A DNA stretch of 64,000 nt, taken from Verrucomicrobiaceae bacterium E54. Lineage in GTDB: Bacteria; Verrucomicrobiota; Verrucomicrobiia; Verrucomicrobiales; Akkermansiaceae. Made by a program: the position numbers and the translations under genes. The notes beneath the pieces are model-generated. The model did not search any database. It saw nothing but the letters and a program-made list of their open reading frames with translations, and was not told where the DNA came from. The stretch's first letter is position 1, and each line of letters begins with the position of its first letter. Below, one piece after another: positions 15,232 through 24,800 of the stretch. Location: NCBI GenBank assembly GCA_022548915.1, contig JAKZES010000001.1:62001-126000 (forward strand), written 5' to 3'.

Positions 15232-17010
15232 ATGGCTGAGAGTCTCTGGATCGTTGACTGCGTCGGAGGTGCTTCACAGGAGGTGAATGGGGGTCCGTTT
15301 CTCATCGGATCCTCGCCCGCGTGCGACCTCAGAGTCGCCGGCGGCTCGACAGGGCTTGGCACTGCGAGGATCCAAAAACGAGGGGATCGTTACGTGATTG
15401 AAGATGCCCAGTCAGCCGGCACCGTGATTCTCGATGGCCAGAAAGTCGCTGCCGAGGCTCTGGATGGAGCTGGCGAACACAGCCTCGTTGTCGATGGACA
15501 CCCATTCGCTCTTCTGGTGGCAGGGGTGAATGGGAGGCAGTGGCTCGGTGGCGTGAATCCCAAGGAGTGGTGGATTTATCGTCAGGAGGAACAGGCTTGG
15601 GATGGGCCGGTGCAGCCGTGGGAGGTCAGCATGATCATCGGCGGCACTACGGGAATCATCACCATGTGCAGCGGCATGTCCGCCATGGGGTTCTACGCCG
15701 AGCATATCGTTGGGAAGTTGGGTGACGTCGGTGCCGGCGATGGACCTCCGCCGCTGAAGCCCGACGATGTGGTGACCGAGCCTGAAGTCAGTGAAATCGA
15801 CACCGAATACGGTGAGTTCACCTGTCCGGTTTGCTGGCTCAAGTTTGATCGGGGCGATTTGATGAACATCGCAGTCCATGCCTCTCTTCGAGGAGATCCA
15901 GTGCTTGGCGAGGAGCACATGCAGCGATTCCTCGCGAGTCGTTTCAACGACCGAGGACAGGCAATCGATGCAATGGGCGTGGCGGCTCCCGAAAACGCTT
16001 GTCCGCACTGTCGCAGGAAGCTGCCCCAAGGTTTCATCGATGAGCCACATTACATTTTTTCCATTGTTGGCGCACCCACTTCGGGGAAGTCCTACTACCT
16101 CAGCGTCTTGATCAAGATGATGCAGAACCGTCTGTTTCAGGATTTTAACGTACGCTTCCGGGATTCTTCGCCGTCGGAAAACGCGGTTTTGAACGACATG
16201 AAGCGCCACCTTTTCGGCTCGTCGAGTCCCCAAGACGCTTATCTGGCGAAGACCGATCTCGAAGGTGCTCTCTACGAACGGCTTCCACGGCAGGGAAGGC
16301 AGGTCATGCTGCCAAAGCCATTCGTCTTCCGGGTGTCCGACGACGACCGCCCCGAGAACGGCTTCTCCCTCGTCTTCTACGACAATGCCGGGGAGCATTT
16401 CGAACCGGGCAGGAACAGCGCTGACTCCCCGGGGGCCCAGCATATCGCGGTTGCCTCGGGCGTGATCTTCCTCTTTGACCCGCTTTTCAATAGCGAATTC
16501 CGGGACCGACTGGCCGGAGTCGAGGACCCCCAGCTCAAGAAGCAGCAGGCGGATCAGCAGGATGTCATCCTGTCGGAGGCGGAGGTGCGGATCAAGGAAC
16601 TGCTCGGCATGGCCTCGCATGAGAAAATCTCCACGCCCATTTCGGTCATCGTCGGCAAGAGTGATGCCTGGAAGCACTTGCTGGGAGATGAACCGCTCGA
16701 GGAAGTGGTGGTGGATGGAGGCGATACGAAGGCGCTCGATTCCGATGCCCTCAACCGCAATTCGCTACGGATCCGGAAGCTGCTGGTCGAGGTTTGCCCA
16801 GCAATCGTTTCCAATGTGGAGGCGATCTCAAACGAAGTGCGCTTCTTTGCCGTGTCTTCCCTCGGACATGCGCCGGTGCAGTTTGTCGATCCGGATGGGG
16901 CGGAACGCATCGGTCCCGATCCGACCCGACTGAAGCCCGAACGGGTTGAGGATCCGATCCTGTGGATGCTGTCGAAATTGACGCCGGAGACCATTCCCTC
17001 GAAGACCTGA
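15232..17010 (+). CDS. DO-GTPase2-like P-loop GTPase with FHA-like, GYF-like and zinc-ribbon modules
   Basis: The 592-aa product is the likely switch of the island. Residues 1-95 resemble an FHA domain ('FLIGSSPACDLRV', 'YVIEDAQSAGTVILDG'). Residues 112-135 are a GYF-like module ('WWIYRQEEQAWDGPVQPWEV'). A hydrophobic stretch (134-156) may touch the membrane. A zinc ribbon follows (C198-P-V-C201 and C257-P-H-C260). The GTPase has a Walker A 'GAPTSGKS' (280-287), a G3 'DNAGE' (384-388) and a G4-like 'GKSD' (475-478). This layout matches, from memory, the double-GTPase 2 family described by Aravind and colleagues in NTP-dependent conflict systems. The GAP1-type gene starts 6 nt downstream, the expected partner. 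A duplicated second GTPase domain is not obvious to me. Confidence 0.8.
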   Translation: MAESLWIVDCVGGASQEVNGGPFLIGSSPACDLRVAGGSTGLGTARIQKRGDRYVIEDAQSAGTVILDGQKVAAEALDGAGEHSLVVDGHPFALLVAGVNGRQWLGGVNPKEWWIYRQEEQAWDGPVQPWEVSMIIGGTTGIITMCSGMSAMGFYAEHIVGKLGDVGAGDGPPPLKPDDVVTEPEVSEIDTEYGEFTCPVCWLKFDRGDLMNIAVHASLRGDPVLGEEHMQRFLASRFNDRGQAIDAMGVAAPENACPHCRRKLPQGFIDEPHYIFSIVGAPTSGKSYYLSVLIKMMQNRLFQDFNVRFRDSSPSENAVLNDMKRHLFGSSSPQDAYLAKTDLEGALYERLPRQGRQVMLPKPFVFRVSDDDRPENGFSLVFYDNAGEHFEPGRNSADSPGAQHIAVASGVIFLFDPLFNSEFRDRLAGVEDPQLKKQQADQQDVILSEAEVRIKELLGMASHEKISTPISVIVGKSDAWKHLLGDEPLEEVVVDGGDTKALDSDALNRNSLRIRKLLVEVCPAIVSNVEAISNEVRFFAVSSLGHAPVQFVDPDGAERIGPDPTRLKPERVEDPILWMLSKLTPETIPSKT

Positions 17011-17016
17011 TCCCCC

Positions 17017-19962
17017 ATGGCCCAGCAACTTGTTTACACTAGCGCGCCCAAACTCCTTGACGCCGGGCGTTCAGGATTTGGTGTCATCGCCCGGTCGCGG
17101 AGCCTGCCGCCCCTCGCAGCCAATGCGATTGAGCGCTTTTCGAAGTTTGAGAACCTTCGTGGCACCAATCGAGCACGCGTGATCATGGCGCACCGCAAGG
17201 TCATGATCGGCAGCGCCAGATTGCATGTGCTCAGCCGGATCAAGGATTCGGGTTCGGACCACACCGGAAGGACGAACCACATCGCGCACCACCTGATCTT
17301 CGCGCAAATGGAGGTGAGGGAACTGGAGCGCAATGGTGTGACTCCGGCAGACGTGTTTGCCCAGTATCAGTGGCTGGACGCGTGGCAGGGAGCACCCCGG
17401 ACATTTGAGTCGAGCGACGACGTGCCTCCTCGGACCTTTCAGCCGAATTTTGGGCAGCATGGAGGGAGGACCTGGGAAGCGGTTACCGGCGATGGACGGC
17501 GGAGCCGCCTGATTGCATGGGAGGAGACCCCGCGCACGGGTGCCTGGATCGTTCCTGACCAAGCCAATTTGCTCGGTCTGATCGGCGAAGCACTCGCCGA
17601 ATGCGAGCACGCCTGGGGGCCCACCTTCACGACTTTCCTCGAAGGCACCGATGAGCTGTCCGAGCTCGATTGGATTGTTTTGCGTGCTTCCGAGTCCGCC
17701 GTGTTGGGTCGCGTCTCGTCTCGGAAGGTGTTTGATCTGACCAAACCGGAGACCCTCCCGGTGCCGTCTCCGAAGCGTGTGGCCCAGCCCGCACAAACGG
17801 TTGAGGTGGAACCTGCCTATCAGCACCCTGTTCAAGCCGTTGAGGCGCAAGCCCCGGCACATAGCACTGTAGCTCAACCAAGCCATGATCGGACGGTTGA
17901 GCGGGCACAGGATGCGGCCAAACATCGTGCACCCAGTCGGGCGAGCAGGCCGAAGCCATCGCGTGCAGGGCGTCTGTGGCTGTATGTCGCAGTGCCGTTG
18001 GGCGCGATGTTGGTTGTCCTCGGGATCGGTGCATTATTTGTAGGTGGTCGCGGTGGTGGTGGAGGAGGAGAAGGCGGAAGCGCTGCCCAGCCGCAGAAAG
18101 ATTCGGGAGAAGAAACAGATAACAAACAAGATTTGGTTGATAGCCTCATCAGGGCTGGTGAGGGTCGTGGGGAGGCACAAGAGATTGCCGGCCTCGACTT
18201 CGATGGAGACGGACTGAACGATCTCTCGACTCAAATCGGCACTACGATCAGTGAATTTCAAAAGCTATCTGATCTTTGGAAAGGAGAAGTAAAAGTAGGT
18301 GACTTGCGAAATGCTTGCAAAAATCTTGCAAAGAATAATGGCCTTGTTCCTCATTTGGAGAAGATTCTTCCAGAAAGCAGTCTTAGTATGAAACTCGCAT
18401 CCGCTGTTTCTGCTTTCAAGGTGGTGCAGAAGCGTCACGGTTCTGAGGTCAAAAGAGGTGAGGATCCACTCGAATTAATCGAGGAATTCAGGTCGGCGAT
18501 TGAAGAAGTTTCTCCAGAAAGAATCAGTGAAGCCCAAGTCGAGGATCTCTTAAAGATTTTCTGGTCCATTGAACTTGAACGTCTGACCAGAGGTTTGGGT
18601 GCAAAATCAATACCGGAAGATATCGGCGATGTAAGCCGTTTCATAGAGTCGCGGGAAAAATTTGGACTTTCTGATGATGATGTCAGGGAAATTTACCCGA
18701 TGATGGGAGACACGAACACCGCCCGTCGATTGAAGCGTTTTGTCGAAGAGCGTGGGCAGCCTGTATTGGTTCAAAAATGGCTTCTTGAAAATCCAAAAGA
18801 TGATGTCGTCATAGCTAGAGAGGATGGGTCGGAAGCCAATGATCAGAGTGAAAGCCCCGGTCCGAAGCTGCCAATTACTAAAGAAAAACCGCTGCGTAGC
18901 GAAGAGTGGTGTGTCATGGATCCATTCCAAGCAGGCAAGTTGAGTCTTGGGATTCCGTATTCGGAATCTGATCTCTTTAAGGCGATGAAGGAGAGATCTT
19001 CCAAGCAAGAGATTGAGTGGTCTTTGGACGGAGAGTATTGGAAGACATTAAACAGCTCTTTTGGTATCGGGACGCTGCTTTTGGATGAGAATGGATTGTC
19101 CTCAGAAGATAAGGCAACGCAACTTCTGGACCGTCAATTTATCAAGCTTCGCTTACAGGGTTCTCAGGAGTCGGTGCTCACTATTTTCTTTTCTAAATGG
19201 CCGAAGATTCCGCCCCTGCCTAAGCAAGTTGAAGGGAGGTTGGAAACCGATTCATCACAGTTAGGGACATACCGTATGCTTATTGAAGGAGAGTTTATCC
19301 ATGCCTTAGAAAGGCTGGCAGAACATACGGTCGGTGGCGTTTCGACAAAATGGATTGTCGTTGGTGATGGTTGGGTTAGTGAGGGCAAAGTGTTAGAGAA
19401 TGGGAATGTAGATTTTCGGGACATTCCCAGTGGAGAAGGTTTTGTTAGCCCGCCTGGTGATAAGGTTGTGAATTTTCTTCGTTCTGTTGCGGATTCGATC
19501 CGAGAGCAGTCGGAGTTGAAGCTGAAGGAAGAGCAGAAGAAGGAGTTGGAGAAATTGATTCGAAGTTTCGAGCGGAAGCATGAGAAGAAGCCGGGGAAAG
19601 ACGAGCTAGGGGGTCTGAAGAACAAGGCTGAAAAAAAGATGCCTGAGATTTCGAGCCTTGGTCGAGCAGAGCTCAAGAAAATTTGGCATGATTTCGGATA
19701 CCTTGCAATCAAGTCCAATGCGGAAGCAGTAGATTGGCTTAAAGAGCGCCTTGTTGTTTTAGATAAAGGATGGAGTTTGAATGATCCGATCGCACTTTTG
19801 TCCGGAGAAGACGAAGGATTAGAGTCCGAATTGTGGGAGATTCTTAAAGATCCTAAAGGTGTTGATTCGAAGCCGGAAGATCTGAGGTTGATTTTCAGGA
19901 TTATGAATGGAGATCATCCAGTCCACGAAGGGCTGGCTGATATCAAAGTGGCCTCAAAGTAG
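17017..19962 (+). CDS. GAP1-N2-type GTPase-associated membrane protein
   Basis: This 981-aa protein opens with 'QLVYTSAPKLLDAGRSGFGV' and 'SRIKDSGSDHTGRTNHIAHH', which I recognise as the GTPase-associated protein 1 N-terminal domain type 2 (residues 1 to about 245). A Pro/Gln/Ala linker leads to one transmembrane segment (about 319-341) and a Gly-rich hinge ('GGRGGGGGGEGG'). The remaining 630 residues would lie across the membrane: a DFDGDGLND Ca-binding-like loop (about 393), then many charged helices, no known domain. DNA from about 18100 to 19960 is clearly AT-richer than the N-terminal part, hinting at a different origin or rapid change. It sits 6 nt after the GTPase gene and 8 nt before the next, so one operon. 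Confidence 0.78.
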   Translation: MAQQLVYTSAPKLLDAGRSGFGVIARSRSLPPLAANAIERFSKFENLRGTNRARVIMAHRKVMIGSARLHVLSRIKDSGSDHTGRTNHIAHHLIFAQMEVRELERNGVTPADVFAQYQWLDAWQGAPRTFESSDDVPPRTFQPNFGQHGGRTWEAVTGDGRRSRLIAWEETPRTGAWIVPDQANLLGLIGEALAECEHAWGPTFTTFLEGTDELSELDWIVLRASESAVLGRVSSRKVFDLTKPETLPVPSPKRVAQPAQTVEVEPAYQHPVQAVEAQAPAHSTVAQPSHDRTVERAQDAAKHRAPSRASRPKPSRAGRLWLYVAVPLGAMLVVLGIGALFVGGRGGGGGGEGGSAAQPQKDSGEETDNKQDLVDSLIRAGEGRGEAQEIAGLDFDGDGLNDLSTQIGTTISEFQKLSDLWKGEVKVGDLRNACKNLAKNNGLVPHLEKILPESSLSMKLASAVSAFKVVQKRHGSEVKRGEDPLELIEEFRSAIEEVSPERISEAQVEDLLKIFWSIELERLTRGLGAKSIPEDIGDVSRFIESREKFGLSDDDVREIYPMMGDTNTARRLKRFVEERGQPVLVQKWLLENPKDDVVIAREDGSEANDQSESPGPKLPITKEKPLRSEEWCVMDPFQAGKLSLGIPYSESDLFKAMKERSSKQEIEWSLDGEYWKTLNSSFGIGTLLLDENGLSSEDKATQLLDRQFIKLRLQGSQESVLTIFFSKWPKIPPLPKQVEGRLETDSSQLGTYRMLIEGEFIHALERLAEHTVGGVSTKWIVVGDGWVSEGKVLENGNVDFRDIPSGEGFVSPPGDKVVNFLRSVADSIREQSELKLKEEQKKELEKLIRSFERKHEKKPGKDELGGLKNKAEKKMPEISSLGRAELKKIWHDFGYLAIKSNAEAVDWLKERLVVLDKGWSLNDPIALLSGEDEGLESELWEILKDPKGVDSKPEDLRLIFRIMNGDHPVHEGLADIKVASK

Positions 19963-19970
19963 ATTCTGCG

Positions 19971-22874
19971 ATGGGCGTCTCAGATACGATTGATCAGATT
20001 GTGAACCTGCTCTCCGGCCGTTCTGCCGGGGTTCCTGCGGAGGTTGTTGCCGAGCGCTATGCTAGTGCGTGTGAGGCGGCCAACAATCGACTTTCCCGTG
20101 TGGAGGCCATGCTTGAGAATGGTAGCGAGATCGAAGCCTTGCAAGTGGCAGAGGAGCCACCTCGGTTGATGCCACAGATCGAGTTGCTATCCTTCGGGGA
20201 TGAGGTCGAGTGGCAGCGGTTCTGCGAGGAACGGGGGAACGTGGTCGCTCCCCTGGTCGACTTCCGTCGGGTCGAGACCTTGGCGGCCCTCTACGAGAAG
20301 GGCCTGTCGCCCAATCATCCCATGTATCGGGAGTATCGGTCAGCCGTGCTTTCGCGGGATGACGACAAAGCTTTCGAATTGATCCAGATCATTGCCCGCC
20401 TGAATCCCTCCGACGTCAACGCCGGCAAGGAGAAGCATCGCCTGGGTCGTAAGGCCGCCATGAAGGGCCTGGAGAGGGTGAGCGAATTGCTTGAGCGGGG
20501 GGAGGACGATGAGCTGGTGAGATGCATGGATGCCATCGAAGCCAGCGCGCCGGATGAGGACTTCAAGGCAAGGCCGGTGTGGGGTGAGGCGTGTGTGCGG
20601 CGAGATGCCTTCCTTCGTCGGCAGGCTCGGGATCGGGCCGGCGAGTTGCTGGAAGCGGCGGAAGAGAGCCTCGCCAGCGGTAATTGGCGGGAAGCTGCGG
20701 CAGCGGATGCCGAGATCGAGAGCATCCAACTCCGATACGGATCTTCTGAAGTCGAGAGGTTTGAAGAGCGTCTGTCACGAGTGCGGGAGGAAAACGCCCG
20801 GCACCGGGCCGAGGCGGAAAGGCAGGGGTCCATTGCGGAACTGAGGCGCAATCTGGCCGGAGTTGCCGAAGATGTGGAGGCACTGGGGCTGACCCCGGAG
20901 GGCATCGGACCGATCCAGGCGTCGTCGAAGCTGGAAATGATGCGCCGTTTTGAGCGCGAGCTGCAACGCCTTGATCCCGCTGCGGTCGAGTCGCTGGATC
21001 CACGCATCGTATCGGCCCGCAAGCGGCTGCAACAAGTCATTGACCGGTCGCGTTCAGGGAAGCGGCTTCGTCACACCCTGATTGGGGCCGTAGGCGCGGT
21101 GCTGCTCGTGGTCGGCGGTGGCTTCGGGTATTTTTTCCTCAGTGCGGCCTCGTTCACGGGGGATCTGAACGACGCGATGAGGGATGGCTCCTTCACTCGC
21201 ACCCAGTCGATTGTCAGCGGTGCCGACCGATCATCGTGGATTTTCAGGTTTCCTTCAGCGTCCTCCAGCATGGCTGGTGCCGAGCAGTGGCTTTCGAATC
21301 GTCGAGATGAAGAGAAGGTCGCTGAGCGGATGCTGAGAACGCTGGAAGAAAAGCGGGCCGAAGGCTTCGCGGGGATGGCTGCCTCCGAACTCCAGAATGA
21401 ATTGGAACGGTGCCAGGTCGTCATCGAGGAGGTTGCTCAAGATCTCCGGGTGCCGCTGGAGGGAAGATTGACCGAGATCAGGAACGCCGCGGAACAGCGA
21501 CTGTTTGCCCTACAGGGGGAAGCCGGCGTGAAGGCCGTCGAACTCGCACAGGAATGTGAGCGAATGGTGGACTCGGTGGACTACAGTGGATTCGCCGAGG
21601 ACGCGGCCACCCTCATCGAGCCTTTGAGGAAGCGTCTGGTTGCGCTGAAGCCGATGCTAGAGGAGGAGGATCCTGCGCTGGGTCTGCCTGCCGAGGCGGC
21701 GGCACAACTCGTGGCGGCGACGAAGTCGCTTGAGGGGTTGGAGGCGAAGATCGAGGAGGTTCGAGCCGCAGGAAGGGCGCTGGCGGATACCGAAGATCTC
21801 ATCGATTTCAAGAGGAGCTTGGAGCAGCTCGCGCAGACTCGGTTTGCTGAAGCCGGGATGGCTCGTGCCGTGATTGAAACCATTCCGGGCGAGGAGAAGC
21901 TGAAAGCCATGCTTTTAACCGACGGCAATATCCTCAATCTACGCCTCGCCGCGGAGCGAATCGGGGAAGATCTTTGGGCACCGGAGCAGGCCAGCGAGGA
22001 GGCTCGCTCTTGGGTGAGCGAACTCCGTGATCATCCCTGTTTTGCAGATGTTTACTTGGTGATTCTCGGGTCTGAGAAGGGATTCAGCTTTGGAGAGCCG
22101 GACGGGAAGGAGTTGGAGTTCGCGGAGCGCCCGAAAGAACGGGAGGAGCCGCCGGAATTCCGAAAGGCCGAAGTCGAATCAAGAAAGGTCCAAGCCAAAG
22201 AATCGCCGGCTTCCAAGCTACTGGGTTCACTAGGGCTATTCAGCTTCCTTGACGACACCGGGACGGAATACGAGCGCTCTGCATTGGAATTGGTCGATAA
22301 GATCATGGATGCGGACAACTGTCCGGCCCTTGCGCGTGCCTATCTTCTTGGGGAGGTCTTCGAGCTGATTCGTGGGCATGAGGTCGATTGGGGCGCTTCT
22401 TTCTCGCCTTCGTTGCTTAAGAATATCGAGGACTTCAGGCAGGTAGAGGGAGCGGTCGGAATTTACGCCTCGGACTGGATGCTCGCCGACGGAGCTGAGA
22501 ACGCAGAAAAGGCATGGGAAGACTATTTTGCAAAGCGTTCGCCCAAATCTTCCGTCAACGAGTTCAAGAAGAACGTCAGGCTATTCAGGCCCGTAGTCCG
22601 GGCTGAGCTTTCGGTTTGCGGGAGAGTCGATGCCTCGGGAGAACCCGTGTTCAGACCGGGAGTCCGTGGTGGTGTCGTTCTTGGAGTCTCCGCCAATCGT
22701 GACGGAGGGACGTCAATGTGCGTGTTGGGTGAAATCGGTCCCGGAAAGGAATTGGACCCCGGTATTCCACTCGCCAGGAACAGCCCGTTGATTCTGTTGC
22801 CAGTAGGAGGTGAAGCCGCCGAATTCATCCTGGCAAAGAACCCACCCGGTGAGCCCTTGGGTGACGAATCCTGA
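19971..22874 (+). CDS. Large single-pass coiled-coil membrane protein
   Basis: The 967-aa product has a helical, Glu/Arg/Ala-rich N-terminal region (about 1-360) containing TPR/spectrin-like helical hairpins, one transmembrane segment (about 366-392, 'LIGAVGAVLLVVGGGFGYFF'), a second long helical region (about 400-740), and a beta-rich C-terminal part ('VRAELSVCGRVDASGEPVF', 'GGVVLGVSANRDGG'). The topology parallels the preceding GAP1-type protein: a cytosolic N-terminus joined to a large extracytoplasmic domain. No family was recognised. Position between the GAP1 protein and the channel genes, 8 nt downstream and 9 nt upstream of neighbours, suggests a structural link between switch and channel; that is inference. 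Confidence 0.7.
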   Translation: MGVSDTIDQIVNLLSGRSAGVPAEVVAERYASACEAANNRLSRVEAMLENGSEIEALQVAEEPPRLMPQIELLSFGDEVEWQRFCEERGNVVAPLVDFRRVETLAALYEKGLSPNHPMYREYRSAVLSRDDDKAFELIQIIARLNPSDVNAGKEKHRLGRKAAMKGLERVSELLERGEDDELVRCMDAIEASAPDEDFKARPVWGEACVRRDAFLRRQARDRAGELLEAAEESLASGNWREAAAADAEIESIQLRYGSSEVERFEERLSRVREENARHRAEAERQGSIAELRRNLAGVAEDVEALGLTPEGIGPIQASSKLEMMRRFERELQRLDPAAVESLDPRIVSARKRLQQVIDRSRSGKRLRHTLIGAVGAVLLVVGGGFGYFFLSAASFTGDLNDAMRDGSFTRTQSIVSGADRSSWIFRFPSASSSMAGAEQWLSNRRDEEKVAERMLRTLEEKRAEGFAGMAASELQNELERCQVVIEEVAQDLRVPLEGRLTEIRNAAEQRLFALQGEAGVKAVELAQECERMVDSVDYSGFAEDAATLIEPLRKRLVALKPMLEEEDPALGLPAEAAAQLVAATKSLEGLEAKIEEVRAAGRALADTEDLIDFKRSLEQLAQTRFAEAGMARAVIETIPGEEKLKAMLLTDGNILNLRLAAERIGEDLWAPEQASEEARSWVSELRDHPCFADVYLVILGSEKGFSFGEPDGKELEFAERPKEREEPPEFRKAEVESRKVQAKESPASKLLGSLGLFSFLDDTGTEYERSALELVDKIMDADNCPALARAYLLGEVFELIRGHEVDWGASFSPSLLKNIEDFRQVEGAVGIYASDWMLADGAENAEKAWEDYFAKRSPKSSVNEFKKNVRLFRPVVRAELSVCGRVDASGEPVFRPGVRGGVVLGVSANRDGGTSMCVLGEIGPGKELDPGIPLARNSPLILLPVGGEAAEFILAKNPPGEPLGDES

Positions 22875-22883
22875 AGCACCCCG

Positions 22884-23897
22884 ATGGACGAGCGATACTA
22901 CCTGAGTTGGCAAGGCAAGATGCAGGGGCCTCATACGGTCGAGGAGATCCGTGATCTCCTGCGCGACCGCAAGATTCACTCGCTCTTTAAGGTTCAAAGG
23001 GAGGGACGGGAACTCCTGGTTCGGGATTTTCTGTCGGAGGTCAGTTCAGCGGCGAAGGAAGCAGAGAAGTCGGCAAAGCTGCCATCTCCTGGTCCAGTTG
23101 CGGCGGCGCAGGTCATCCCGAGAGCCATTCCAGTGCCGGAGGAGGAGCTGGCGTCTTCACCGCCTGCGCTCCCTGTCACCGACGAGGGATATGGCGGCAC
23201 CGCACAACTTCAAGGAGGTGATCGATTCGGCTTCGCGGTGACCTCATTTGTCCTTTCGATGCTCTTCGCCGTCCCCTTCGTGAACCTGATGGCCTGGGTG
23301 CTGTCTTTGATCTTCGGGCATCTGTTTCTCGCTTCAACGCGGGATCAGCAAGATGTGAGGGGGCGAATGCTCGCGTGGTGTGGCGTGTGGTTCAGCTACA
23401 TCTTCGGCGGATTTTCCCTAGTAGCCGTGATCATGGCCGCCATCTGGGGGGATCGGGTCCCTTCCTATCTGGCCGATGATCTTTTCTGGGAGCTGGTATT
23501 GATCATGCACGGATCAATGATCGTTGGGGCGATCAATGGGATCATCATCGCGGGCCTGCTCGTCGCGGGTGTGAAGATGTTCACCCAGCGAACACCCAAA
23601 TTTCCGGTGGCATTGGTGGCCGGAACTCTCGCCGCCATGAGCGACATGGTGCTGAGGATGACCGTATTCACCGCCTTCCCCTCTGCCATGGAGGGTGGCA
23701 ATTCTACTCTTGTCGTCGGATTGTGCATTACCATTGCCGTATTTGCGATCCAGGCGCTGGTGTGGGCCGACCTCGTCCATTTGCGAAGCGGCGAAAGACT
23801 GGGTTTTGCGGGTGCGGCACTTGTGGGTCTCTTCTGTAGTGTTTGCCTTCTCTTCATCAGCTTCGCCCTGCTCGGGCTCGTCAACGCTTACACCTAA
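22884..23897 (+). CDS. GYF_2-domain polytopic membrane protein
   Basis: The 337-aa protein starts with a clear GYF_2 module ('MDERYYLSWQGKMQGPHTVE', residues 1-50, with the GPxxxEEI core at 15-22). A Pro/Ala-rich linker (about 60-105) and about six or seven hydrophobic segments (from about 115 on) follow; the first pair resembles DUF4190-type membrane hairpins. GYF_2 fused to membrane domains is common in Verrucomicrobia and Planctomycetes. Here it is the third GYF-like module in the locus, after the protease and the GTPase, and it contains a proline-rich linker that could be a ligand for the others. Likely a membrane adaptor of the complex. Confidence 0.75.
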   Translation: MDERYYLSWQGKMQGPHTVEEIRDLLRDRKIHSLFKVQREGRELLVRDFLSEVSSAAKEAEKSAKLPSPGPVAAAQVIPRAIPVPEEELASSPPALPVTDEGYGGTAQLQGGDRFGFAVTSFVLSMLFAVPFVNLMAWVLSLIFGHLFLASTRDQQDVRGRMLAWCGVWFSYIFGGFSLVAVIMAAIWGDRVPSYLADDLFWELVLIMHGSMIVGAINGIIIAGLLVAGVKMFTQRTPKFPVALVAGTLAAMSDMVLRMTVFTAFPSAMEGGNSTLVVGLCITIAVFAIQALVWADLVHLRSGERLGFAGAALVGLFCSVCLLFISFALLGLVNAYT

Positions 23898-23913
23898 TCG
23901 CCGAAGCCTCATC

Positions 23914-24798
23914 ATGACCGAAGAAGTCAACAAGTCCGCTACCGAGGGTTCCGAAGACCGGATCATCCTCGATTGGCACCGCAACGACCCGGAGCAACGC
24001 CTGGGCTTCAATGGTGGTCGTTACACGAACCCGCACAAGGGTCTTTGCTTTGGTATCGCGTTGCTCCTCACGCTGCTTTTTTTCGCCGTATTGATTTTCA
24101 CAGCGCCGAGGCTTTCCTGGCTGGAAGGATTCGCTGATATTTTCGTCAATCGAGGTCCTACCCAGTATTTTGCGGTGCTGTTTTTCTTTTGGGTCCTGGC
24201 GATGCTGGCGATGAAGAAGCGCAAGCTTGGGTTCCAGATGAAGGCCTTCGAGCTACCGGTTTTCCCCGCCGATGCTCACTTTGTCCTGACACCGGATACC
24301 GCGCAGGATGTGACTCGGAGGATGCACGACATGGTGGATTCGCCGGCGCACTTTGCTGTTCTGAGTCGGGTCGAACGTGCGCTTTCGAATCTTGAGAATA
24401 TCGGACACACCGCCGACGTGACCGCAATTTTGAAAGATCAGTCCGAGAACGATGAATCCCAGGTAGCTGCGAGCTATGTTCTGGTGAACGGGCTCATGTG
24501 GGCGGTGCCGGTCCTCGGTTTTATCGGGACGGTTCTCGGCTTGAGCACCGCCATCGGCGAATTTGGCAACACCCTGAAGCAGGAGGGGGATTTCTCGGGG
24601 ATTAAGGAGTCACTAACCGGTGTTACCGGGGGGCTTGCGACGGCCTTCGACACAACACTCGTTGCACTCGTCTTGGCATTGGTCCTGCAACTGGTGATCT
24701 CGTTCGTCCAGAGTCGGGAATCCGCGTGGCTTGATGCTTGCAACGAATATTGCAGTCGGCAGTTGGCCAGTCGGTTGCGTTTGCGTCAAATTGATTGA
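23914..24798 (+). CDS. MotA/TolQ/ExbB-type proton-channel subunit
   Basis: The start is ATG 23914 (MTEEVNKSATEG, 294 aa); the track's start at 23695 lies inside the previous gene. Four transmembrane segments fit the MotA/ZorA-like topology: about 43-63, 82-100, 189-213 and 241-265, with a cytosolic domain between TM2 and TM3. TM3-TM4 carry the family signature: 'AVPVLGFIGTVLGLSTAIGE' and 'GGLATAFDTTLVAL' (Gly-rich TM3; Thr/Ala face of TM4 lining the ion path). Such subunits form pentamers around a dimer of MotB/ExbD partners and convert proton or sodium flow into movement. The next two genes encode just such single-pass partners, so a functional channel is plausible. Confidence 0.85.
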   Translation: MTEEVNKSATEGSEDRIILDWHRNDPEQRLGFNGGRYTNPHKGLCFGIALLLTLLFFAVLIFTAPRLSWLEGFADIFVNRGPTQYFAVLFFFWVLAMLAMKKRKLGFQMKAFELPVFPADAHFVLTPDTAQDVTRRMHDMVDSPAHFAVLSRVERALSNLENIGHTADVTAILKDQSENDESQVAASYVLVNGLMWAVPVLGFIGTVLGLSTAIGEFGNTLKQEGDFSGIKESLTGVTGGLATAFDTTLVALVLALVLQLVISFVQSRESAWLDACNEYCSRQLASRLRLRQID

Positions 24799-24800
24799 GC

